DNA from: Parafilimonas sp.
GTDB taxonomy: Bacteria; Bacteroidota; Bacteroidia; Chitinophagales; Chitinophagaceae
Reading direction: 5' to 3'
Length of the DNA: 6,129 bases
NCBI GenBank assembly: GCA_025927795.1
Contig: JAICKT010000269.1
Coordinates: forward strand, 1 to 6,129
The notes beneath the pieces were generated by a model. It did not search any database. It was not told the origin of the DNA and was given only the letters and a program-made list of their open reading frames with translations. Positions 1 through 5,605 of the stretch are shown here, one piece after another. Positions within the stretch are counted from its first letter, which is position 1. Every line of letters begins with the position of its first letter. The translations under genes and the position numbers were made by a program.

Positions 1-89
1 ATGTTGTGTCAATTATTGTAAATAATTATGATGACAGCAAAGGCAGTGTTACGCAAAAGATTTTTAATGTGCTTGATGCCTTGAAATAA
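1..89 (+). CDS. C-terminal end of a plus-strand protein, possibly a PBP4/DacB-type D-Ala-D-Ala carboxypeptidase (partial)
   Basis: The frame starting at base 3 is open from the window edge to the TAA at 87-89 and gives 28 residues that begin VVSIIVNNYDDSKGSVTQ and end IFNVLDALK. A beta-strand with an 'IVNN' turn followed by a short amphipathic helix ending at the stop resembles the C-terminus of class C penicillin-binding proteins (PBP4/DacB) and related serine hydrolases in Bacteroidota. That match is from memory of the family and rests on few residues. If right, the protein trims cell-wall peptides in the periplasm. The gene runs towards the short-chain dehydrogenase with only 10 bp between the two stops, and I see no terminator hairpin there. 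No catalytic motif lies inside the window, so the family call is tentative, while a coding C-terminus is fairly likely. Confidence 0.55.
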   Translation, partial: VVSIIVNNYDDSKGSVTQKIFNVLDALK

Positions 90-99
90 TTGCAACCTG

Positions 100-825
100 T
101 TATGGCAAGCGTGCTACTAATTTCTCAGGCAATATTTTCAAAATAAAATAAATGAGTTTCCATTTAAAACCGGGTACGATAATAAATCGCTTTGGTATGG
201 GCACAATTGCTTTCGCAATGAAGGAAGGTTCAAGCATAAGTGACTCAGTCAAATTTAAACCTGCAGTCATTTTACTGCGAATATAACCGGCTACAATAAC
301 GTGCACACTTATGTTTCTTGAAAAAAGATATTGCCGCAAGCCAGCCATGTATTGTGTAAAGGCTGATTTAGTACTGCCATAAATAAAATTGCTTTTTCTT
401 CCTCTTACTCCCGAAAGCGATGAAAGCCCGATAATCTTTTCAAGCTGCATATTATTTGTATCAGCAACAATAATATTTAAAATAGAAACAGCGCCGCAGT
501 AGTGCACTTTCATCATTCTGAAACAACTTTCCCAATCATGTATTGCAGCTTCATTATTTTTTAAAAATCCTGCTGCATATAAAACGACGTTTGGTTTGCA
601 GGGAAGATTATCATAAAACTGTTGATGTGTATCAAAAGCAATTGCATCAAAATACAAAACAGTAACATCTTTTAAAAAATCTTGTTGCTGAACAAATGTA
701 TTCAGCGCATCTGTACTTCTTGATGCCGCTATCACTTTATATCCTGCTTTAACATACAGCTTGATAGCTTCTTTAGCCACATCAGAATTGGCGCCAAGTA
801 TAAGAACAGTTTTATTTGGCTGCAT
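100..825 (-). CDS. SDR-family NAD(P)-dependent oxidoreductase
   Basis: This is a complete 241-residue classical-length short-chain dehydrogenase/reductase. The N-terminal Rossmann strand VLILGANSDVA (residues 7-17) is a variant of the TGxxxGxG dinucleotide loop, like that of epimerase/DprE2-type SDRs. YAAG at 83-86 stands where NNAG is usual. The catalytic Ser region is IGLSSLSG (132-139), and Tyr149 and Lys153 form the YxxxK pair in IYGSTKSAF. The active-site Asn of the tetrad, normally in VNxxG, is replaced by His108 (VHYCG, 107-111). The C-terminus from about 213 is hydrophobic and basic (FKWKLIYFILKILPEKL), which suggests membrane association. The substrate cannot be read from sequence. 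The ATG at 823-825 lies 5 bp after the stop of the Rid-family gene, so the two are probably co-transcribed. A sugar-epimerising or lipid-linked substrate is only a guess from the DprE2-like look. Confidence 0.9.
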   Translation of the reverse strand: MQPNKTVLILGANSDVAKEAIKLYVKAGYKVIAASRSTDALNTFVQQQDFLKDVTVLYFDAIAFDTHQQFYDNLPCKPNVVLYAAGFLKNNEAAIHDWESCFRMMKVHYCGAVSILNIIVADTNNMQLEKIIGLSSLSGVRGRKSNFIYGSTKSAFTQYMAGLRQYLFSRNISVHVIVAGYIRSKMTAGLNLTESLMLEPSFIAKAIVPIPKRFIIVPGFKWKLIYFILKILPEKLVARLP

Positions 826-830
826 AATTA

Positions 831-1217
831 TTACTTATCGATAATCGCAGTTGCTTCTATCTCTATCAAATAATCTTTTTCAATCAAGCCTTTTACTTCA
901 ATCATGGAAGTACAGGGTTTTATCTCGCTGAAAAACTCGCCGTGTGCTTTACCATATTCTTCCCAACGTGAAATATCTGTAACAAACATTCTTGTGCGAA
1001 CAACATCTTTTAATGTTGCACCAGCACGTTGCAAAATCTTTTCTATTTTTTGTATGATGTGTTTTGTTTGAAGATATGCATCATTAACGCCAACAGTTTT
1101 TCCTTCATCATCAATGGCAACAGTACCCGTAACTTCAATTACATTGTTGATTTTTACAGCGCGGCTGTAACCAACAATATCTTCCCACTTAGCGCCGGAT
1201 GAATAATTGGTTCGCAT
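831..1217 (-). CDS. Rid (YjgF/YER057c/UK114) family protein lacking the RidA arginine
   Basis: This 128-residue protein has the length and pattern of the Rid superfamily of small trimeric proteins. The visible blocks are VIEVTGTVAIDDEGK (26-40), ILQRAGATLKDVVRTRMFVTD (61-81) and the C-terminal strand LIEIEATAI (117-125). The N-terminus (SSGAKWEDIVGYSRAV) matches the subgroup whose members begin with a W-E-x-I-VGYSRAV segment, which supports the ATG at 1215-1217. True RidA enzymes hydrolyse enamine/imine intermediates released by PLP enzymes and need an Arg in a P-x-R-S motif. Here the equivalent reads P101-C-T-S104, so the Arg is Thr103. The protein therefore probably belongs to one of the Rid subfamilies without imine deaminase activity, and its reaction is unknown. 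The purine-rich GAGATGAG just before the start overlaps an out-of-frame ATG at 1220-1222. The SDR gene follows after 5 bp. Confidence 0.93.
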   Translation of the reverse strand: MRTNYSSGAKWEDIVGYSRAVKINNVIEVTGTVAIDDEGKTVGVNDAYLQTKHIIQKIEKILQRAGATLKDVVRTRMFVTDISRWEEYGKAHGEFFSEIKPCTSMIEVKGLIEKDYLIEIEATAIIDK

Positions 1218-1227
1218 CTCATCTCAA

Positions 1228-1262
1228 TTTACGGTTTACGATTTCGGGTTTACGATTTAATT
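1228..1262. repeat. Degenerate heptamer tandem repeat, TTTACGR type
   Basis: Read in steps of seven from 1228, the plus strand gives TTTACGG, TTTACGA, TTTCGGG, TTTACGA and TTTAATT. The 12-base word GGTTTACGATTT therefore occurs twice (1233-1244 and 1247-1258), exactly 14 bases apart. The tract lies immediately upstream of the Rid-family start on the minus strand. It is non-coding, and I infer decayed slippage-type repeats. Confidence 0.75.
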
Positions 1263-1278
1263 TCAGGTTATTTTGATT

Positions 1279-1336
1279 AAACCTGACAGGTTTGTTTGTT
1301 GATTATTTTAAATGCTTAATAAAACCTGTCAGGTTA
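1279..1336. repeat. Pair of AACCTG-N-CAGGTT palindromes in inverted orientation
   Basis: AAACCTG-A-CAGGTTT (1279-1293) and AACCTG-T-CAGGTT (1323-1335) are each near-perfect palindromes. They are also reverse complements of each other, so together they could fold into one stem of about 14 bp around a 28-base loop. A half copy, CAGGTT, lies at 1264-1269. The pair sits about 60-115 bp beyond the lpd stop. On the lpd transcript the first palindrome is followed by TTTATT, so a weak transcription end is possible. There is no proper T-run, however, and a dispersed intergenic repeat or a protein-binding site fits equally well. Confidence 0.7.
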
Positions 1337-1356
1337 TAAGCTGGCATTTATTTGCG

Positions 1357-1391
1357 CTTGATGGTTGACGATTCACCATTATCCATTCACC
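1357..1391. repeat. Degenerate heptamer tandem repeat, ATTCACC type
   Basis: Read in steps of seven from 1357, the plus strand gives CTTGATG, GTTGACG, ATTCACC, ATTATCC and ATTCACC. The tract ends two bases short of the lpd stop codon (1394-1396). It has the same 7-base period as the tract at 1228-1262 but a different unit, and the two bracket the palindrome pair. Nothing in the stretch looks coding. Confidence 0.7.
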
Positions 1392-1393
1392 AC

Positions 1394-2803
1394 TTAAATA
1401 TCTGTTGCCTCACCATACGCAACAGCAGTTGCTTCCTTTACTGCTTCACTCATTGTTGGATGAGGATGGACAGCCTGCAAAATTTCATGACCGGTTGTTT
1501 CTAATTTTCTTGCAGTAACAACTTCTGCGATTAATTCAGTAACGTTATAACCAATCATGTGTGCACCTAAAAGCTCGCCATACTTTGCGTCATAAATCAC
1601 TTTTACAAAACCTTCTGTAGCGCCGGCAGCAGTTGCTTTCCCGCTTGCCATAAAAGGAAATTTCCCAATCTTAATATTTATGCCAGCTTCTTTTGCAGCT
1701 TTCTCCGTCATACCAACACTTGAAATTTCAGGAGAACAATAAGTGCAACCCGGAATATTTCCATAATCCAATGGCTCTGGCTGATGCGATGTTTTCTTTT
1801 CAGTAAATGCAATATGCTCTGCAGCTACAATGCCTTCCCTGCTTGCTTTGTGTGCGAGTGCCTGGTTGGGTGTGCAATCGCCAATCGCATAAAAACCGGG
1901 AACATTTGTTTGTAAAAATTTATCTACTACAATTTTACCTCTGTCTGTTTTTATACCGGCTTCTTCCAAACCTAAATTTTCGACATTCGCAACAACACCA
2001 ACAGCGCTTAATAAAATATCTGCTTCCAATGTTACGGTACTACCATCTTGTTTTTTTACGGTGGCACGAACACCAGCACCGGATGTATCCGCTTTTTCAA
2101 CAGTAGCACTCGTCATTATTTCAATGCCTTGCTTTTTATATTGCTTTTCGAGTTCTTTAGAAATTTCTTCATCTTCAACAGGTACAATTCTCGGCATAAA
2201 TTCAACTATGGTAACTTTTGTTCCCATACTGTTATAAAAATATGCGAACTCAGAACCGATAGCGCCGCTGCCAACAACAATCATACTCTTTGGTTGTTGT
2301 GGTAGAATCATTGCTTCACGATAGCCAATAATTTTTTTGCCATCTTGTTTTAAGTTTGGCAATTCACGGCTTCTTCCGCCTGTTGCAATAATGATGTATT
2401 TTGATTCAACAGTTTGTTTGTTGTTATCACTTCCGGTTACTTCAATTTTTCCTTTTGAAATAATTTTTGCGTTGCCCATTATCACGTCAATCTTATTCTT
2501 ACGCATTAAAAATGCAACGCCTTTACTCATTTTATCGGCTACGCCACGACTGCGTTTTATCACTGCACCAAAATCCTGCTTTCCATCAACCACAGATAAA
2601 CCATAACTGCTCGCATGTTTTATGTTTTCATAAACCTGGGCAGATTTTAATAATGCTTTTGTAGGAATGCAACCCCAGTTTAAACAAATGCCACCCAACA
2701 ATTCTCTTTCTATGATTGCTGTTTTAAAACCTAATTGAGATGCGCGGATTGCTGCAGGATAACCGCCGGGTCCGCTTCCGATAACTATAACATCGTATGC
2801 CAT
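1394..2803 (-). CDS. lpdA: Dihydrolipoyl dehydrogenase (E3 component)
   Basis: This 469-residue protein is the flavoenzyme that re-oxidises dihydrolipoyl groups with NAD+ in the pyruvate, 2-oxoglutarate and branched-chain dehydrogenase complexes and in glycine cleavage, in the cytoplasm. The FAD-binding loop is GSGPGG (9-14). The redox-active disulfide is Cys40/Cys45 in GGICLNWGCIPTKAL. The NAD-binding loop is GSGAIG (178-183), and the second FAD motif is AIGDC (306-310). The C-terminal dimer interface carries the catalytic base pair His448/Glu453 in HPHPTMSEA. All key residues are present and the length is normal. The ATG at 2801-2803 starts directly on the FAD-binding strand (MAYDVIVIGSGPGG). 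No genes for E1 or E2 subunits lie nearby, so the enzyme is probably shared by several complexes. Upstream is the terminator of the ribonuclease gene, so lpd should have its own promoter in 2804-2902. Confidence 0.97.
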   Translation of the reverse strand: MAYDVIVIGSGPGGYPAAIRASQLGFKTAIIERELLGGICLNWGCIPTKALLKSAQVYENIKHASSYGLSVVDGKQDFGAVIKRSRGVADKMSKGVAFLMRKNKIDVIMGNAKIISKGKIEVTGSDNNKQTVESKYIIIATGGRSRELPNLKQDGKKIIGYREAMILPQQPKSMIVVGSGAIGSEFAYFYNSMGTKVTIVEFMPRIVPVEDEEISKELEKQYKKQGIEIMTSATVEKADTSGAGVRATVKKQDGSTVTLEADILLSAVGVVANVENLGLEEAGIKTDRGKIVVDKFLQTNVPGFYAIGDCTPNQALAHKASREGIVAAEHIAFTEKKTSHQPEPLDYGNIPGCTYCSPEISSVGMTEKAAKEAGINIKIGKFPFMASGKATAAGATEGFVKVIYDAKYGELLGAHMIGYNVTELIAEVVTARKLETTGHEILQAVHPHPTMSEAVKEATAVAYGEATDI

Positions 2804-2825
2804 AAAATTGTATTAATAAGTTTTA

Positions 2826-2842
2826 CTGATGAATTACATCAG
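2826..2842. repeat. Short inverted repeat in the lpd leader
   Basis: CTGATG (2826-2831) and CATCAG (2837-2842) are perfect 6-base arms around AATTA, 22 bases before the lpd start codon. The repeat may be a small leader hairpin or an operator half-site pair. At this length chance is a real possibility, and I recognise no known regulator site. Confidence 0.35.
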
Positions 2843-2902
2843 CGCGAAAATACTTTGTAAAAATTAATTACTGAATTGTTATAAACTAAACCTGCTGTAA
2901 AC

Positions 2903-2925
2903 AAAAAACCGTACAACAGTACGGT
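2903..2925 (-). terminator. Intrinsic terminator after the ribonuclease gene
   Basis: On the minus strand ACCGTAC and GTACGGT form a perfect 7 bp stem around the 4-base loop TGTT. They are followed at once by a run of six T (one of them in the stem). The hairpin begins 7 bases after the TAA of the Rne/Rng gene (2933-2935). It therefore ends the HU-TPR-small protein-ribonuclease series and separates it from lpd. Confidence 0.88.
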
Positions 2926-2932
2926 AGTGAAA

Positions 2933-4480
2933 TTAAAATTTTATTTCTTCTTCATGTGCATCAAAAAAATGAAATTCAGTAAAATAATAATCTGAGTTCG
3001 GCTTCACTTTAATTTTTGTTTTGTATTTGCGATTCCATTTCCATGCAATAGAAAAAAAGCCCTTTGTTAAATGTGAATACACAATTGGGTGCACAAAAAT
3101 AGTAAGGTTTTTATGCTGATGTGTTATTAGATAATTTAAACGATTCTCAATTTCATCGATCAGCAATAATGTAGAAGTAACTTTTCCTGTACCGTTACAT
3201 GATGGACAAATTTCCGAAGTGTTTATACTTACTTCGGGACGCATGCGCTGCCGGGTAATTTGCATCAATCCAAATTTGGAAATTGGCAGTACGGCATGTT
3301 TCGCCCTGTCGCTGCGCATAAAATTATCCATTGCTTCCTGCAGCTTACGCTTATTATCCGGCAACTTCATATCAATAAAATCTACCACGATAATTCCGCC
3401 AATATCACGCAATCTTAACTGCCTTGCAATTTCTTCACCTGCTTCAAGATTTGTTGCCAAAGCATTTTCTTCCTGGTTATTACTTACACTTTTATAACCA
3501 CTGTTTACATCAATTACATGCAACGCTTCTGTGTGTTCAATTATTAAATATGCGCCGCTTGGTAGGTTTACAGTTTTCCCAAATGTTGCTTTAACCTGTT
3601 TTGTAATTCCAAATTGATCAAATATTGGCGCACCATTTACATGATAGGAAACAATCTCAGCTTTTTCAGGCGCAATTTTTTGTATGTAAGAACGCGTATC
3701 ATTAAAAAGGTTACGTTCATTTATAACCACACGATTAAAATCTTCAGTTAATAAATCGCGCAAAATACTTGTTGTTTTATCCTGCTCACTTAAAATTTTA
3801 GCAGGGGCTTTAGCACCCTTTAAACTTTTTTGAATATTTCGCCAGGTTTCAATCAGTTGGGCTAAGTCATCATGCAATTCAGCAGAATTTTTTCCTTCAG
3901 CAGCTGTACGTACAATTACGCCAAAATTTTTTGGTTTAATGGATTCAACAATTTTTTGAAGTCGTTTTCTTTCATCCGAACTATGAATTTTTTTTGATAC
4001 AGCAATTACATCATTAAAAGGTGTTATTACAATAAATCTCCCGGGCAAAGAAATTTCGCAGCTTAGCCTTGGTCCCTTTGCAGCAATCGGTTCTTTTAAA
4101 ATCTGAACCAGTATTTCAGGCTTACCTTTTATTACTTCGTTTATTTTGCCTGTTTTTATTATTTCCGGCTCAAGATTAAACTTTGAAAAATCTGTTATAG
4201 TATCTGACTTTTCATTAATTGAATCGTGTGTAAATTTTAAAATGGAGCGGATAAACGGGCTGAGATCGGTATAATGTAAAAAAGCATCTTTTTCAAAGCC
4301 AACATCAATAAAAGCAGCATTTAAGCCTGGAATTAGCTTTTTTACTTTGCCAAGATATAAATCGCCAACCGCAAAAACCGCATCCGCCTTTTCATGATGA
4401 AGCTCAACCAATTTTTTATTTTCCAGTAACGCAATTTCAACACCGTTCAAATTAGCGTTAATTATCATCTCTTTATTCAC
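2933..4480 (-). CDS. rng: Rne/Rng family endoribonuclease (RNase G type)
   Basis: The protein has 515 residues from the GTG at 4478-4480. This single-strand-specific endoribonuclease acts in rRNA maturation and mRNA decay. An S1-like RNA-binding domain covers about 33-125 (FAVGDLYLGKVKKLIPGLNA, then AFIDVG and DAFLHYTDLSP). The metal-binding catalytic residues are Asp324 and Asn326 in HVIDVNSG and Asp367 in IIVVDFIDM. The zinc-link cysteines Cys425 and Cys428 are in CPSCNGTGK. It stops soon after the small domain and lacks the long scaffold tail of RNase E. The frame stays open upstream to a TTG at 4594. I chose the GTG because MNKEMIIN matches the usual Bacteroidota start and the extra 38 residues show no homology-like pattern. 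That extension would also begin inside a GC-rich hairpin. ATG at 4466-4468 is an alternative. It is the last gene before the terminator. Confidence 0.93.
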   Translation of the reverse strand: MNKEMIINANLNGVEIALLENKKLVELHHEKADAVFAVGDLYLGKVKKLIPGLNAAFIDVGFEKDAFLHYTDLSPFIRSILKFTHDSINEKSDTITDFSKFNLEPEIIKTGKINEVIKGKPEILVQILKEPIAAKGPRLSCEISLPGRFIVITPFNDVIAVSKKIHSSDERKRLQKIVESIKPKNFGVIVRTAAEGKNSAELHDDLAQLIETWRNIQKSLKGAKAPAKILSEQDKTTSILRDLLTEDFNRVVINERNLFNDTRSYIQKIAPEKAEIVSYHVNGAPIFDQFGITKQVKATFGKTVNLPSGAYLIIEHTEALHVIDVNSGYKSVSNNQEENALATNLEAGEEIARQLRLRDIGGIIVVDFIDMKLPDNKRKLQEAMDNFMRSDRAKHAVLPISKFGLMQITRQRMRPEVSINTSEICPSCNGTGKVTSTLLLIDEIENRLNYLITHQHKNLTIFVHPIVYSHLTKGFFSIAWKWNRKYKTKIKVKPNSDYYFTEFHFFDAHEEEIKF

Positions 4481-4616
4481 TAATCGTTCTTTAAACCATA
4501 TAATAATTAATAATGCGCAATAGAATGCACATGCATTTAAAAAGGAAGGAAAGGAAAAGTGGGATACTGGAGTGGTAAATAATTTCCGGCGCAATTAATT
4601 ACGCCGGCTATGCAAT
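4481..4616 (-). promoter_or_regulatory. Leader region of the ribonuclease gene
   Basis: This 136 bp gap is the longest within the otherwise tight HU-to-ribonuclease series. On the minus strand it contains, in order, a GC-rich hairpin (4586-4607), a pyrimidine-only tract of about 18 bases (4540-4557), a 6-base inverted repeat AATGCA-TG-TGCATT (4524-4537) and an AT-rich stretch before the GTG start. A TTG (4518-4516) lies 17 bases before a TATGGTTT sequence. This only loosely resembles the Bacteroidota TTG/TAnnTTTG promoter. A second promoter or post-transcriptional control of the ribonuclease here is my inference. Confidence 0.4.
4586..4607 (-). promoter_or_regulatory. GC-rich hairpin between the small basic gene and the ribonuclease gene
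   Basis: CCGGCG and CGCCGG form a perfect 6 bp stem. A G-T pair, two A-T pairs and possibly more extend it inward across TAATTAATTG, leaving a very small loop. It starts 9 bases after the stop of the small basic gene. No T-run follows, so it is not a classical terminator. It could stabilise the upstream mRNA end, be a processing site or act as an attenuator. In such an AT-rich gap a pure GC stem is unlikely to be noise. Confidence 0.55.
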
Positions 4617-4712
4617 TTATTTGTTTTTCTTTTTATGACGGTTTTTTCTCAGTCTTTTTTTTCTTTTGTGTGTAGCAATTTTATGACGTTTTCTTTTTTT
4701 ACCACAAGGCAT
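4617..4712 (-). CDS. AURKAIP1/COX24 domain-type small basic protein, probably ribosomal (31 aa)
   Basis: The frame from ATG (4710-4712) to TAA (4617-4619) encodes 31 residues that start MPCGKKRKRHKIATHKRKKR and end LRKNRHKKKNK. More than half are Lys or Arg, with no acidic residue. From memory this is nearly identical to the very short proteins that Bacteroidota genomes annotate as AURKAIP1/COX24 domain-containing. The family is related to the mitochondrial small-subunit protein mS38 and similar to the tiny bacterial bS22. Binding to rRNA in the small ribosomal subunit is thus the likely role, but this is inferred from the family. The gene lies 29 bp after the TPR gene and 136 bp before the ribonuclease gene, all on the same strand, so co-transcription is likely. 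Its size makes it easy to miss in automatic annotation. Confidence 0.9.
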   Translation of the reverse strand: MPCGKKRKRHKIATHKRKKRLRKNRHKKKNK

Positions 4713-4741
4713 ACCTGGTTAATTTTTTTAATAGTTAATAA

Positions 4742-5584
4742 TTATTGTAATGATTTTATTCTTGCTTCTATTTCGCTTCTTGCTTCAGGCACCTGCACAT
4801 ATTTCAGCGCCTCTTTATACCATTTTATTGCATTTGTTTTATCGTTCTGCCTGTCATAAACCTGTGCAAGGTTTAAAATTGCTTCAATATTATCAGGCTG
4901 CTTGTTAATTACATTTAAAAAGCGCTCAATTGCTTTGTCATATTGTCCACTTTGAATCCCGCCTAAACCGAGCATCATTTGTGCATAAAGATTAGCCGGA
5001 TTTTTATCGGCAATTTCTTTTATGGCAAGAATACCTTGCATAGGGTTTTCAGAAATATTACCAAACATATAACACGCACCCAATCCAATTTTCGATGAAT
5101 CGTTTTGCGGATTCAGTTTTAAAGCAATTTCAAATAACTCTTTTGCCTGGGTTGCCAGCCAATGTTGCATTGATGCGTCATCGGTTGACATCATATCATC
5201 TAAAAGCAAATGGGCTGCAAATGTGAGGCTTTTTTCAGAATTTTCCAACTTGGCAGCTTCACCAGCATAATAAGCGCCTATCTCCTCTTTATGCAAGGTG
5301 TCCATCCAATATGAAGAAAGCTGATGGTAAATATGCACTTGCTGATTGTGCACATCGCCGCGAACAACACTGTTTTCAAGTTGTGTAAGTTTTTGTAATT
5401 GCGCAGGATTTAAACCTTGCTTATATTTTAAAAGTACATCCTGCGTACTAATATTTACGGTTTTTTCGGAAGCATTTGCAACTGCTGCTACAGGTTTATC
5501 AGGATTAACTGTATTTCCAAAAAGATATAATCCCAGGAACAATACAATTCCTGTGGAAATTAAAATCCATTGTTGTTTTCGCAC
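4742..5584 (-). CDS. Membrane-anchored tetratricopeptide repeat protein
   Basis: This 280-residue protein starts with a short basic N-terminus and one hydrophobic segment at about 6-24 (WILISTGIVLFLGLYLFG). There is no signal-peptidase or lipobox cysteine that I can see, so a signal anchor is likely, with the rest outside the cytoplasm. Residues 27-140 are helical and not recognised. TPR-like helix pairs follow at about 144-177 (AKELFEIALKLNPQN), 197-230 (AIERFLNVINKQPDN) and 231-264 (NAIKWYKEALKYV), with the usual W/L-G-A-F-P spacing. TPRs bind other proteins, and no enzyme motif is present. The start is the GTG at 5582-5584, and the codon directly before it is TAA, so no longer form exists. 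The gene lies 21 bp after HU and 29 bp before the small basic gene. Its partner is unknown. Confidence 0.88.
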   Translation of the reverse strand: MRKQQWILISTGIVLFLGLYLFGNTVNPDKPVAAVANASEKTVNISTQDVLLKYKQGLNPAQLQKLTQLENSVVRGDVHNQQVHIYHQLSSYWMDTLHKEEIGAYYAGEAAKLENSEKSLTFAAHLLLDDMMSTDDASMQHWLATQAKELFEIALKLNPQNDSSKIGLGACYMFGNISENPMQGILAIKEIADKNPANLYAQMMLGLGGIQSGQYDKAIERFLNVINKQPDNIEAILNLAQVYDRQNDKTNAIKWYKEALKYVQVPEARSEIEARIKSLQ

Positions 5585-5605
5585 TTAAAAATTTTGTGAG
5601 CAAAT

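Noticed and set aside
12..95. Short minus-strand frame downstream of the SDR gene starting at a TTG
   Set aside because: It is about 27 codons with a rare start and no motif, and the plus-strand frame over the same bases looks much more protein-like.
100..1217. A novel defence or biosynthetic system built from the Rid and SDR genes
   Set aside because: Two small housekeeping-type genes with no effector, transporter or sensor beside them do not support such a claim; only an operon is inferred.
1218..1393. CRISPR-like array
   Set aside because: The repeats are 7-base tandem units and palindromes without unique spacers of regular length, and there is no cas gene nearby.
1807..2664. Several open plus-strand frames of 65-99 codons opposite lpd
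   Set aside because: They lie wholly within a well-supported flavoenzyme gene on the other strand, have low-complexity composition and no recognisable motif.
3219..3497. Open plus-strand frame of 92 codons
   Set aside because: It is antisense to the catalytic core of the Rne/Rng gene, including the conserved metal-binding Asp region, and has no family features.
4481..4594. N-terminal extension of the ribonuclease from TTG, with an apparent hydrophobic segment
   Set aside because: It begins inside a GC-rich hairpin and uses a rare start. A family-type start at the GTG at 4480 explains the gene better.
4635..4859. Open plus-strand frame of 74 codons, hydrophobic
   Set aside because: Its Phe/Ser-rich start is simply the complement of the Lys/Arg-rich small protein gene, and the remainder is opposite the TPR gene.
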